Source of the DNA: Amia ocellicauda
Lineage: Eukaryota > Chordata > Actinopteri > Amiiformes > Amiidae
Assembly: GCF_036373705.1 (NCBI RefSeq)
Contig: NC_089869.1
Span: 14,643,676 to 14,707,675 of the forward strand
Reading direction: 5' to 3'
DNA length: 64,000 nucleotides
The notes beneath the pieces were generated by a model. That model was not told the DNA's origin, made no database searches, and saw nothing but the letters and a program-made list of their open reading frames with translations. Every line of letters starts with the position of its first letter. Position 1 is the first letter of the stretch. Below are positions 1 to 11,700 of the stretch, piece by piece. The translations under genes and the position numbers were made by a program.

Positions 1-686
1 GTTAATGAACATGGGTTTTGATTGCCATCTGTCCATTGTGTACAAGGAAACTGAAAACTGGTTAGATAAAGGTGCGTTTCATGTTTTTGATGTTCTCTAT
101 ATTCCTGAGAAGTGTGAACCCTTGAACTCTGCTCTCTGCAACAATGAAATCAAACACTTTTAGCCACAATGTAGAGTATTAGGAAATGCTAAGTGTAAAA
201 GGCCAAACGTACAGAGTTCTTTATACACTACTGTGCTATGCAAAGAACATGCTGAATACGCCCATAGTATGTGGTTTACATTCACAGTGGTGCTTTACGT
301 TATTTTTATAGTGATTGGTATTTTTGAATAAGAATGTTTGTCTCAAGCAATTACTAAATGTGCTACACTTTTTGGTTTAGCATGGACAAAACATTTATCT
401 CCTATCTTAGCCGGAGTGTGCTTTGCATTCTTGCTCTGTACTGACTTTCTATCATTGTATTTTACAGTGACTTGGTAATAATGAAAACCGAATTAAAAAA
501 AATGCAAAACCTATAAATGGTCTTCCTTAAATTACCATATATTATATTTATTTATTTTAAATGGAAGTTCTCACATTTAAAATAGTTCCCCAAGTAAGTT
601 TTCTGCCTGGTATCAGACCTTTTAGGAGAAAGTACTTACATTCTGACTTGGCCATCAGTCTGCAATTAAAATGTTGTTTTCACCAG
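1..686 (+). other. ubtd1: Intron of ubtd1 (3' part)
   Basis: AT-rich sequence before the acceptor at 685-686. No open frame, RNA gene or recognisable repeat was seen. The short polypyrimidine run ttgttttcaccag marks its 3' end. Confidence 0.7.
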
Positions 687-1461
687 GTCGAAATGAGCCC
701 CTGAAGAAAGACAAGCCCAAGTGGAAGAGTGACTACCCCATGACAGAGGGACAGCTGCGCAGTAAGAGGGATGAATTCTGGGACACGGCCCCCGCATTTG
801 AGGGACGCAAGGAGATCTGGGACGCATTAAAGGCAGCAGCCGTTGCCATCGAATGCAATGACCATGAGCTGGCACAGGCAATTGTGGACGGAGCAAGCAT
901 CACACTGCCCCATGGTTAGTCACATCTGTGTTCATTCACTAATTTTTGTGTGTGTACCACTGAGCAGTATTTCTAGGTCAATGAATATTAATTGTGAATA
1001 TGAATAACCTTGTCTTGTTGCCTTGGTTCCTCTCCTATTTTCCTGTGGTGTATTCTTTAGGTTCTCTGACAGAGTGCTATGATGAACTGGGTAATCGGTA
1101 CCAGTTACCAGTGTACTGCCTGGCCCCGCCAGTCAACCTGATCTCAGAGCGCAGTGAGGAGGAGACTGTGGAAAATCCTGAGCCCCAGGCTGTCCCCAAG
1201 AAGGAATTTCAGCTTAAAGTGCGTCTTTCCACGGGCAAGGACCTGCGGCTCAGTGCCAGCATGGCAGATACCATTGGCCAACTGAAGAAGCAGCTCCAGG
1301 TCCAGGAGGACATTGACCCGGCACACCAACGCTGGTTCTTCTCAGGGAAGTTGCTCACAGATAAGACCCGTCTGCAGGAAACCAAGATCCAGAAGGATTT
1401 CGTGATCCAGGTCATTGTGAACCAGCATCCCCAACCGAGTCAGCTCTCAGGCAGCCTGTGA
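687..1461 (+). CDS. ubtd1: Ubiquitin domain-containing protein 1, last two coding exons (5'-partial)
   Basis: Two exons are visible: 687-914 (acceptor CACCAG, donor GTTAGT) and 1061-1461 (acceptor TTTAG, stop TGA 1459-1461). They join through a split Gly codon and give about 208 residues. The human protein is 227 aa, so only a short first exon (the N-terminal myristoylation-type leader in the family) lies upstream of the window. Exon 687-914 encodes the conserved N-terminal UBTD domain with motifs [21 protein letters not shown] and [19 protein letters not shown]. The next exon opens with [13 protein letters not shown], then a variable acidic linker, then a C-terminal ubiquitin-like fold from about [12 protein letters not shown] to FVIQVIVNQ. 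The fold lacks a C-terminal Gly-Gly, so it is an integral domain and not a conjugated modifier. Known family role: it binds UBE2D-type E2 enzymes and modulates p53/MDM2 and YAP turnover. It is followed on the same strand by rrp12. The ubtd2 paralogue is the alternative, but linkage to rrp12 favours ubtd1. Confidence 0.96.
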
Positions 1462-4410
1462 GCAAAACCATACAAAAACTGGGGGTGTGGAGTGGGGTAT
1501 GGGAATAAAATTAAAAAGGGAGAGACTCCATATACTGCTTATGTATGTCCTTATACTATATATTAAAACAATTATAAGTGTAATAATTTACTGTTCTGCT
1601 GAGGTAACTTGGGTGGCAGTCCCAAAGAGGGGTTTTGTTTGCTGTCCTTGCAGTGCAAACTCTAAGGGACAAAGATATGCCAGAGTGCGTTGCAGTCCAG
1701 AAGGTCTGTTGTGTTTTAAGCATGGTGGAAATGCAGAACAAAACCAAATCCAGGCCATTGTTGTACTGGAAGCTGGAGAGATGGAAATAAATCTATATAA
1801 AAGCTGTGCATGATAAGGAGCAAGATGGGGGGGAAAGGATGACCACCTTGCAGCAAGACATCTGGCGCCCCTTTACACAACTGTGGAAGCAGATCGCAAA
1901 GAGGATTTGACATTGGTCAAAAGTAGAAGCAAGACCGAATGTGCAGAGAAAGCTGGAAACATTTCAGTTTCTGGAGGTCTCCCATTCTTTCCCAGCAATA
2001 TGATATCTTGTTCCTTGTCCAAATGTGATTATTATTTGTTTTTTATGACAAGAAACCTAAATGTGTAGCTTTTTTGCACACTGAAATGTAGATGTGTGCC
2101 TTTAAGAAAATAAACTTCTGGAATGCTGGTGTTACTGAAAAGCCTTCTCACTACTTTACAGTTAAGTTTCAGGAATTTTAATAAATGTAAAAACATATGA
2201 CATAGTTGCCTTTTAATTCACGGCTATATTTTAACCATTTCTAGACACAATTGTATCATGTCAAATGCTGAAAAGAAACTGCATCCCTCATTTTCTTATT
2301 TTTATGCCTTGAGTTTTACACTAGTGGTTTTCCATACTTCATGCACTCTGAGCCTGCAGATCATTGTAGACACTGGAGATTGCAGAGGAAAGATGTCAGC
2401 CTCTTAAGAGATTCTCATTTCTAAGCAGGATGTTGTATAGACAAGCTATCATGCAGACTAGGTAATGGGCAATCATCCTCATCTTTCATCAAGGTCTTTG
2501 CATCAAAAGGCTTCGATTAACTCTTTGTGGAAGGACAGTCTGCCCGTGTGAAAAAACGGAAAACACGCATGAGCAGAATCTTGAAATGCCACGTTCTGTC
2601 TTGTATGAAATGAGCCTATCCAGGAATTCGCTGGTTCGATTCCTGGGTGCACTTAGCTACTGATCTGAAAGGGGAACCAAGGAAAGCACAAGTAGTCTTC
2701 TCACCCCACCATCATGATCCCTTGTGAGTTGGCATTTGGTGAAGCCAGGTAGGCCTCTTCCCAGCTGAAATCGCTCCGCCTGGTTCAGTAGCTGAGCTGC
2801 GTCCACTGATCAGAATCATTGGTCAAGAAGGGGATCAGTGAGGTAGATGCTGCTGATAATCACTTGTGGTCTGTTGAACCTGCAATGAATGAATGAATGA
2901 GTGAATTGTGCATTCCAAACTAAAGAACAGAACGTATGTCAAGCTATTTAAGTCTTAAAGTAAACTCTTTAAATAAAATGTTCTTTCATTAAAGAAACCA
3001 AACTACAAATTACCCTTGGGGGTAGAAAGATCTTGCTTACCTTGGCCCTTTGAGGTTATAGTAACTTAGTCTCATTTTAGTCCACAGGGGGCAAACGGTA
3101 GTGTTGTATTTATATTTTATTCCTATCCCAAAGACACTGGTACTCCAGGAGAAGTGCAGTCATTTTTATGTAAGGATATTCTTGATTAGTGTGATGTTTT
3201 TCTGCATGGGTTTCTTTGGAATATTTAATGTTCTTGTTGAACTTTAAATGTAGCTTTACATGGAAGATGTCTGGGGTATGTATTGCTTCTATATCATCAT
3301 AACCTTCAAGCAAGGTTTTATTTATTGCTCAATACTTTGTAGACATCATACAGTGATGTACATTAGAGACTAACATTTAAGGTATTAGAGATCAGTACTG
3401 TCCTAGTTAACCATACTATTATAGACAGGAATGGCTAGAATTAACTTAGTGAAATAACCCCCATATTTTATTTTTCATTAATTAGTGCACTAATGGAAAA
3501 CCTTGTTTAGATTAGGATGTGTAGTGTACAAAAGAGCACAATATTTAAACTATGGTAACTTACCACGTATAGGGAGGGAACTGCATGGTACTGCCAGTAA
3601 TAGTATTTTCCTATACAAATGGTACAACATCATCCCATTCGTTTTATGTTCTCATCCATCAATCCGTTAGGCTTTAGATGGCAATAATATAACGTCCGTC
3701 CATTTTACTATGCTTTCACACGATAAGCAATAGTCTCCTTTGCAATCGGTATGTAGGAGTCTGTGCTGACAAAGCAGAATATTTGAGAAATCTGTGAAGT
3801 TCAATTTGTTCCTCTGGCAGACCTGTGATTTCCTTGTATGCTTCTCCAAGCATTTTTTTTTTTAATTTGTAAGAATGCTATTTAGCGTGTGTGTCTTTTT
3901 GTCTTGGGTTGAGGGGGGAGTTATTTTTGTTAAAATGAACTTACATTATTATTTTTTGAGTGTGTCAACATAAACTGTCAGTGTTTTCTGTGTTGTAAAG
4001 CCATGCGGAGTGGTCCCGGAGACTCTCGAAGTCAAAAGCTGGGGACGTCAATCCATGAATATTTTTGCGGTGACCACCGAAGGAGCCTGGATTCTGACCA
4101 CTTCTTCCTGAACCTGTTAACCAAGAAGCCATTTATTTTCACAGGACTTGTATTTGAGGGGGAAACAAAATGAAACACTGGCTCATAGACCGCAAACAAC
4201 ATGCAAAAATCAAGTGTTTTCAAAAACTTCCAAGAGTGTACATATATAGAAATCTGTATATTTAGTAATTTTAAAATATATATTATAAGATAGGATTTCT
4301 GCTAATTTAATATCTGTACAATTTATTTTACAGGTGATGTGTACATTTATAAACCAATTTTAATTTTCATCCTTGTTTTTTAAACCCAATTAAAATGGAA
4401 AATTGAGTCC
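1462..4410 (+). other. ubtd1: Probable 3' UTR of ubtd1 with several candidate polyA signals
   Basis: No coding exon follows the stop codon. AATAAA hexamers occur at about 2109 and 2180. An ATTAAA at about 4389 is followed by a GT-rich stretch (tgtagttttgtgtgtgtttttt), which is the usual layout of a cleavage site. The transcript may therefore end near 2.1-2.2 kb or, in a long form, near 4.4 kb. Short frames in this stretch show no codon-level resemblance to any family I know. Confidence 0.45.
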
Positions 4411-5702
4411 TCTGTAGTTTTGTGTGTGTTTTTTGATTTTGTTTTTTTGCATGAGGCACACATACAACAATACTCTACTATTACGTCTTGGTAATTACAT
4501 GTGGCCTTTCCTGTCAAAAGAGGCTTTCATTTCCTGGGAACTTTATCTGAACAAACTCAGTAAGGTAGCAGCTGTGGGAGCATATTGTGTACAATGCCAC
4601 CTTATGGACAGTTTTGCAGAAGGCCCTAGAAGTTGGAAGTAAATCCAGAGACTACATAGAACTAAAGAGATGTCTGAGGGAAACATAAAGTGTTTACTGT
4701 GGAAACCGTATGTTGCAGTGGCCCAATAGGTTTTAATACTGAAACTGTAATGAAAGCCTAGATTTCAGTTAAGACCTCCGTTCCATAGTATTACAGTATA
4801 TATGTATATATGTCACGTTTCCTGAACTGACACGAATACATACAAATGCAACAATTGATTTTATAGTGAAGCTGACAAATTTCTGTTACTTGTGTAAATC
4901 CAAGTGAATGATTGAACAAAGGTGTTGTGATTTATAGGACACAAGTTAGAATTATTATATATGTATTCTTCATCATTAATAAACTGCAAATGGAAATGTT
5001 ACACGATAACTCCAGGGCTGACCACACGAGAATTATGTTGATATAGGCTAGGCCATGGCGGAGATGTCTGTCCATATCAAGAAATCTAATAATAAAAGTA
5101 TTGAGAATTGCCTATGGACATTTTTTGTATGCCTTTATTCTTATTAGTGGGTTGCTCCATGTGTATCAAGTGCACCATCTTAAGTAAAAACAAGATTTTT
5201 GACTAAACCATTTGGTATACACTATATCAGTGGGTGCATAAACCATTCTAGATTTGTTTAAAAACATATATTTACAGTTTAAGTCTCCACCCCATCAGTC
5301 CTCTGCAGGGGCACATGTGTATGATGCCCTCTGGGTCTTGGCCTTTTCAGCAGTGCGGTTCTTCAGGCTACTTCACACTGGTGGTAGTACATTAAGTAAG
5401 ATAAGTCCAAAAGCAGACAAATCCAATACAGTGACATGCAATACAATAACATACAAAACAATGATTTATAAATTATGCATTTTCTGGTGCACCAATCCTG
5501 CCACTTAAAATCTAGTTCGAAAAAAAGATGAAAGTCAAAGAGAAAATGTTCAAAGGCGTATAGAAGACGCGCCGCCTTGTGGCTCCAAGAGGGAAAGCCT
5601 GCTGGTATGCGCTGATATCCATGTGACTGGAATCCGGGCAAAGGCAGCAAACTCTGCTCTCCACAAGTCGGCAGTTTATTCAGCCTGTTTTCGCCAGACA
5701 AA
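4411..5702. other. Intergenic region and promoter of rrp12
   Basis: This lies between the ubtd1 tail and the rrp12 start codon. It is AT-rich up to about 5.5 kb, then more GC-rich and CpG-containing over about 5560-5700 (gacgcgccgccttgtgg), which fits a housekeeping promoter and short 5' UTR. No TATA box sits at a convincing spacing. The rrp12 ATG at 5703 has a strong Kozak context (A at -3, G at +4). Confidence 0.5.
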
Positions 5703-8700
5703 ATGGTGAAATCTGGAAGGCTTCGCTCTGGGACAGCACAGAAGTTGAAACGGTGGAAAAAGGGTCACAGCAGTGATTCAAACCCGGAGACATGCCGCTA
5801 TCGACAGGCGGCGAGAAGTCGGTTCTTTAGCCGTCCATCAGGTAAGGCTCGCCCGGGTAACTGTGCAGGAGAATCCGGGGCTCTCGGGCCTTCGCTTGAA
5901 AACACGTGTGTTTAACACGTAAGCTCGAAACAAAAATACACATTTTGGATGATTGGGGAGGATTATTTTCCAACCCCCACTTGCCTTAAGTACTGTGCTA
6001 TAATAAAAATATAGAAATCGTTCAAATCGAAGCATGTAGCTATGTCGACGCTGTGTTTTAAATACGGCGTATCAATTATCTACTTTTAACTTAATAAACG
6101 AATACAAAAACATTCAAATGTACTTATTTATAGAATAAAAAATAAATGAAAAGCTGTTGTAGCTTTACACTGTACTGAAGATGAGTATTTTAAGCGATTC
6201 AGTGGTAACACGTGTGTCGATTTAAAGGGACAGGGACATTTTTTGGGAACTCAATGTGTTTGCATCAATTATCAACACAAAACAATACAGCTTAACTGAT
6301 CTCATGGCAATGCATATGTATTACCAATCTACTGCCAACCTTTTACTAATTAATTTAAATTATTTGAATACAGCAGCTTATGACTACACAGTGTAAAACA
6401 AGTTCACTTTAAAGTAAATGCATATACTAATAAAAATTAAGTACGTTTCCAATGTTTATTTAGATCAAAATATAGAAAGCAAATTAACCAGTCATTCTGA
6501 ATCAAATATAACATTGTAAGATGCATAATATTTATGGATTATTGATTATTTGTACTCAGTGTTACAGTGATAATGTGTAGTCTGACAAGAGCCGTGAGGC
6601 TCCTATGATGGATTGGTTCTTCTTTATGTTTGCAGACAAAAGTGACCTCACTGTAGATGCCCTGAAACTCCACAATGATCTGCAGGCCGGGCCCCTGGAG
6701 GGAAAGGAAGCCGGCCCAGGTGATGGCTGCTCCATGGAGGAGACGGCGCAGTCTGAGAGGACCTCGGGCACCTTCCTCAGCGGCCTCTCGGACTGCACCA
6801 ACCTCACCTTCAGCAAAGTGCAGCGCTTCTGGGAGTCCAACTCTGCAGCTCATAAAGAGGTCTGCATGTCTAGGACCATCAGTCAGTCAACATCTGAATC
6901 CAGGAGAGTTTACAATAAGAACATAAGGACAAAAGAAAGTGTCTAATCGAGAGGAGGCCGTTCGACCCATCGTGGTTGTTTGGTGTCCATTAATAACTAA
7001 GTGATCCAAGGATCCTATCCAGTCTGTTTTTAAATGTTCCCAAATTTTCAACTCCATCCACATCCAACCAACCACGCTAGCAAAGATATATATTTTGTTT
7101 TACTGTCTGAAATGTTGTATTACTAAGCATTGAGCTGAGATTCTGTCAGGGTTCTAGTCTGTTCATCTAGCTGACAGGAATATTTTTCTGTTTCATAGAT
7201 CTGTGCGGTGTTGGCCGCTGTCACCGAAGTGATTCGCTCCCAGGGTGGGAAGGAGACAGAGACGGAGTATTTTGCTGCTTTGGTGAGATTTCTGCTGATG
7301 ACCTGTGTGTTATTGGCCTGAAAACCTTTCCTGCACAAATACAGATATTCATTCTGATCACCATTATTAGTAATTCTTTTGATGCTTGGTTTCTAGATGA
7401 CTACCCTGGAAGCTGTGGAGTCCAGCGAGTCTGTGGGCGCTGTGGCATACCTGCTGAACCTCGTCATGAAGAGGTAGAAATCCTCCTGGCCGTTTGCTTA
7501 CATCTTTTCGTAGAATAATGTATAGGCCTAAATATTTTTTTAACCCTTACAATATTTTTTCTCTTTCCAGAGTACCCACTCCAGTTTTAATTACGAAGTT
7601 TTCAGACACATCTAAAGTCTTCATGGACATCATGTCCTTGCAGGCCAGTACAGAATCCCCCTCGGCCCTGCGCTGGGTGAGTGCTCTTGGGTTTCCCTCA
7701 GGCGTACTAGGGGAGATTTTGGCACCAGCAGGACTAAACCTCCCATTTGGTATTGGCCATTAATTATATTGTATGGGAAGTTTCACAGTGAGTTAGAGTA
7801 GCAAACAAAATGAAAGTACAATAATTCAAATTTAGTAATGACTTGAAGATTTATAACTTCCTGCATGTAAATTAAATTGTTATTTGCAAAATACTTGTTT
7901 CACGTCATGAGCTTCGCAGATTAAATATTTCTCAGCCTCCGTTTGGCATTGGATGTTCATCATGAGTAAGAGGAAGACTAGCAAATGCAGGAACATGTTT
8001 TAAAGGTATTTTGTTCACTGAATGAGATTGTGTCAGTTACACAATGCGAAGGGACATACTTCATTCTTCATCACTGTAAAGGGATGGTTTGTGATCGACT
8101 GCCTTCTATTTTCAATTACTCATACCAGGGAGACCTCTTAAAAGAGAACAAAAATGTTATGACTGTTTCTTCCCTTCTGTGTTGTAGATTGTCTCCTGCC
8201 TGGCCACCTTGCTTCGGAAGCAGGACTTATCGGTCTGGAGTTACCCTTCCACAATGCAGGTGTACCACGGGCTGCTTAGTTTCACTGTCCACTCCAAACC
8301 CAAGGTGAGCCTCAGTGTCACGCAGGAACTCAGCCTTGATCAATTGTTTGTTTTATTATTTATTAATAATATGTATTTGCCTGATGCCTTGACCCAATGT
8401 GACCACAGGGTAGGATTTAGTAGTAGTACTGGCCAGTGGGATTGTAAGAAACTCATGTCTTTCACAGGTGCGCAAGGCGGCGCAGCATGGCATCTGCTCA
8501 GTCTTGAGGGGCAGCGACTTCATGTTTTCCGACTCGGCTCCTTTGCACCATCCCGCGGCGGTGTCAACGGCCAAGTTCTGCATTAAGGAGATGGAGGCGG
8601 CTGGAGGTTAGTGTGTGTGTGGATACGTTGGGATGGACTTGTGTTTTTAACAGAATTTGTGGGTGGCATGTTTCAGTATTTTAGTTTAAAATGTTCTCCT

Positions 8701-11700
8701 TCTCAATGTGTTTTTCAGGCAGTAAAGAGGACACTACAACACTTCACGTCCTGGGGCTCCTAAAGGACCTGCTGGGCTGTTTCCCCCTTGGTGCGGTCAA
8801 GTCCTGCTCTGAGACCCTGCTGCGCGTTATGACTCTGAGCCATGTGGTGAGAATTACAGCCCCACGCCTTCCCTAGAGTGTTTGTTTTTGAGGGTTAGCT
8901 TGCCTGCAATTACTCTTAAGCAGATGGAACCACATGAAAATGACACATCTGATCTTAATCACTTTCATATATCAGAACTGTGATAATGTTCATATATGTA
9001 TAAATCTGTTATGTTTATTGATGTTTTTATATATGGTTTGTAAAGCTGGCAAAGGTTTCCTGTGATTGCCTACTGTAGGAAGGAACATTTTTGTGCAACA
9101 GTACAACTTTTGCTTACCTTTTAATTCATTCATTTTTATTATTTTAGTTGGTGACGGCAGGTGCCATGCAAGCTTTTCACATGCTCTTCAGTGCCAAGCC
9201 GAACGCCTCCACCCTGTCTGCAGAGCTCAACGCTCAGATCATCACGGTAAGAAAAGAGGGAACCTAGACTTTAGTGGATTGATTTGCAGACCGAGTCGTT
9301 GGGGTTTGTTGAGGGCGTTGCTCAGTGTTGTTAATGTGCTTGTGGCCTGTCTCCATGCCCAGGCGCTGTATGATTACCTTCCCAGTGAAAATGACTTGCA
9401 GCCGCTCCTGGCCTGGCTGGCTGTCATGGAGAAAGCACACATTCACTTATCCAGGTGGGTAGATGGTAGGAAGGAACTGATATTGTCTGAAAATCTTCCT
9501 GTGTTTTGTGTTTGGATTTCTTCTTTTTGAAAGATGAGGAGCAAGATCTCTGGCAAGTTAGATGCATTGAAGCCAGCTCTGAGCGCCTCTGCTCATCTTA
9601 ATCATGCTTTTCAGGAGTGAGTCTGTGTTCCTGGGCTGACACTTGTTTCTGTCCCACAGTTTGCAGTGCGCGCTGTGCTTGGGTCACCTGCCTCGTCTCT
9701 TCCTCACGACCATGAACTGCTTCCTCTCGCCACACACCCAGGTTATTTCTGCAGCAGCACAGACGTTAAAGGCAAGTATCTTTTAGATGTCTTCCTCAAT
9801 TTGACTACATCATTGTTTCTGTGATTATTTTATTTCCAAAGATAATGTATGTGCCACACAAATACTAATGCACTTTTCAAAGGTGCTGATATATTGAAGA
9901 TAAATAACCTACTTCCCTGATCTGCAGACTTTGTTGACCGAATGTGTGGCCCCCTGTATGGCAGAGATAGGGCCAATTACATCTACTGCTGCAGCTGGAA
10001 ACGCCTCATACATCTGTAAAATCTTTCAGTAAGTTCCTCCACCACATTGAGTAGCTGGAGGTGTGTGTTTGTGTGGGTTGCCAGTACTTTTTGTCTGATT
10101 TGTTCCTTGTGTTGTGTTTTCCAGTGTTGTTGAAGAGGGGCTGACGTACCGCTTCTATTCTTCCTGGCCCTTCGTGCTGCAGGTTCTTAGCACTTTCTAC
10201 AAGGTGGCTGGAAAACAAGCTCACTCCATTATGGTCAAGGTGAGAAGGAAGGGGGACAGTTCTGCACTTTGTTTTGGAAGAGTTTGAGCCTGTAATCTGG
10301 TCTAGCCCTGATTCATTGGTGTTTTGAGATCTTCTGTTTTGGACTTTGACCATTGTTGACAGGACTGCTGCTGTTGTGTTGACCTTTAACCCAGCGTGCC
10401 TGTGTCCCTTAGAGCCTACAGTCCCTGTGTGACCTGCGCTCCACCCCTCGCTTCCCTTTCTCCGGGGAGCTGGACCTGGCTGTGGGCTCGGCAGTGGAGA
10501 GCATGGGCCCTGAAGTCATCTTGAGAGCCATCCCGCTGCAGATTGACGGCACACAGTGAGTTTGAAAACACTTTAAACTGAATCGTTACATGGCTGTCCT
10601 GTGGATAATGTTATGAATACTTCTTGCAAGTCATTGTCTGTGTGTGTTTTTATATCCTGCTCTCTCTCAGAATGGTTAACTGAGTAAAATGTAATTGTTT
10701 GCTTTCACGGTCCCCATTTTCAGTTGCTACATTTGTCATTGTTTTCTCCTTTTAAATTGATTTGCATTAGGTTATGAGTTCCATGCCTGTCTGTTACTTG
10801 TTTCAGAGACGATCTTGAGTTTCCTCGTAGCTGGTTGATCCCAGTGCTCAGGGACCATGTGAGAAACACTGAACTGGCCTTTTTCACCTCCTACTTCCTG
10901 CCACTGGCAGTCACACTCAAACAACGAGGTAAGGTCATTTTTCAATGCAATATTAAACCCCTTTAATTTACCTTTAATTTTTGGCGTCCTCTGGTTGTCT
11001 CTTAGTATGCATGTTTATATCTCCTTTGTCTGTGAAGATTGTCAGCCATAAGTCATTCATACAATTGTTAATATATCTGGCTTCAGTATGGTTCTGTTGC
11101 CTCTTCATCCCTGTAACCCCTGTGTCTGTTACAGCTGATGAGCTGGATCTTGCAGGACGGAAACTGGAGTCCAAGGTGTATGCGACTCTGCAGCTGCAGG
11201 TGAGGCACAGTGCTGATACTACAGAGTTTTTGAAAGTCTTTCCATGTTCGGATTCTGATGTTTCCCTTTCCCTGTCAGATCTGGTCAATGCTGCCTGGGT
11301 TCTGTATGCAACCCACTGATCTAGCCACCTCCTTTAAGGGCATAGCCCGGGCTCTGGGCATGGCCCTCACCGAGAGGCCTGACCTCAAACTGCTCATCTG
11401 CCAGGCCCTCCGGACACTGGTCAACAAGAGCTGTCAGAAAGGTTAGTAGTGAAGGGCTAACGAACCGTATTTGTAAATGGTGGATCTCGGGGAATGTTAA
11501 GAGTAATTTCATTAGCAGACCAGACTTTAAGCGAAAGAGTCTCCCTATGTGTAAAGTTAGTTAGGATGATTTTTTACTAGTCAACAAGTGCCTGTCACTT
11601 TTAGCTTAATTTAATGTTCACTTATTTTGTTTCCCCCACCCCAAAGAGGAGGACCGCATTGAAGTTGGACGCTTTTCAAAGAACTTCCTGCCCATCTTGT

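Noticed and set aside
2620..2655. B-box-like ggttcgattcc, possible tRNA gene
   Set aside because: No A box, acceptor stem or anticodon arm at the right spacing, and the T-arm stem has mismatches.
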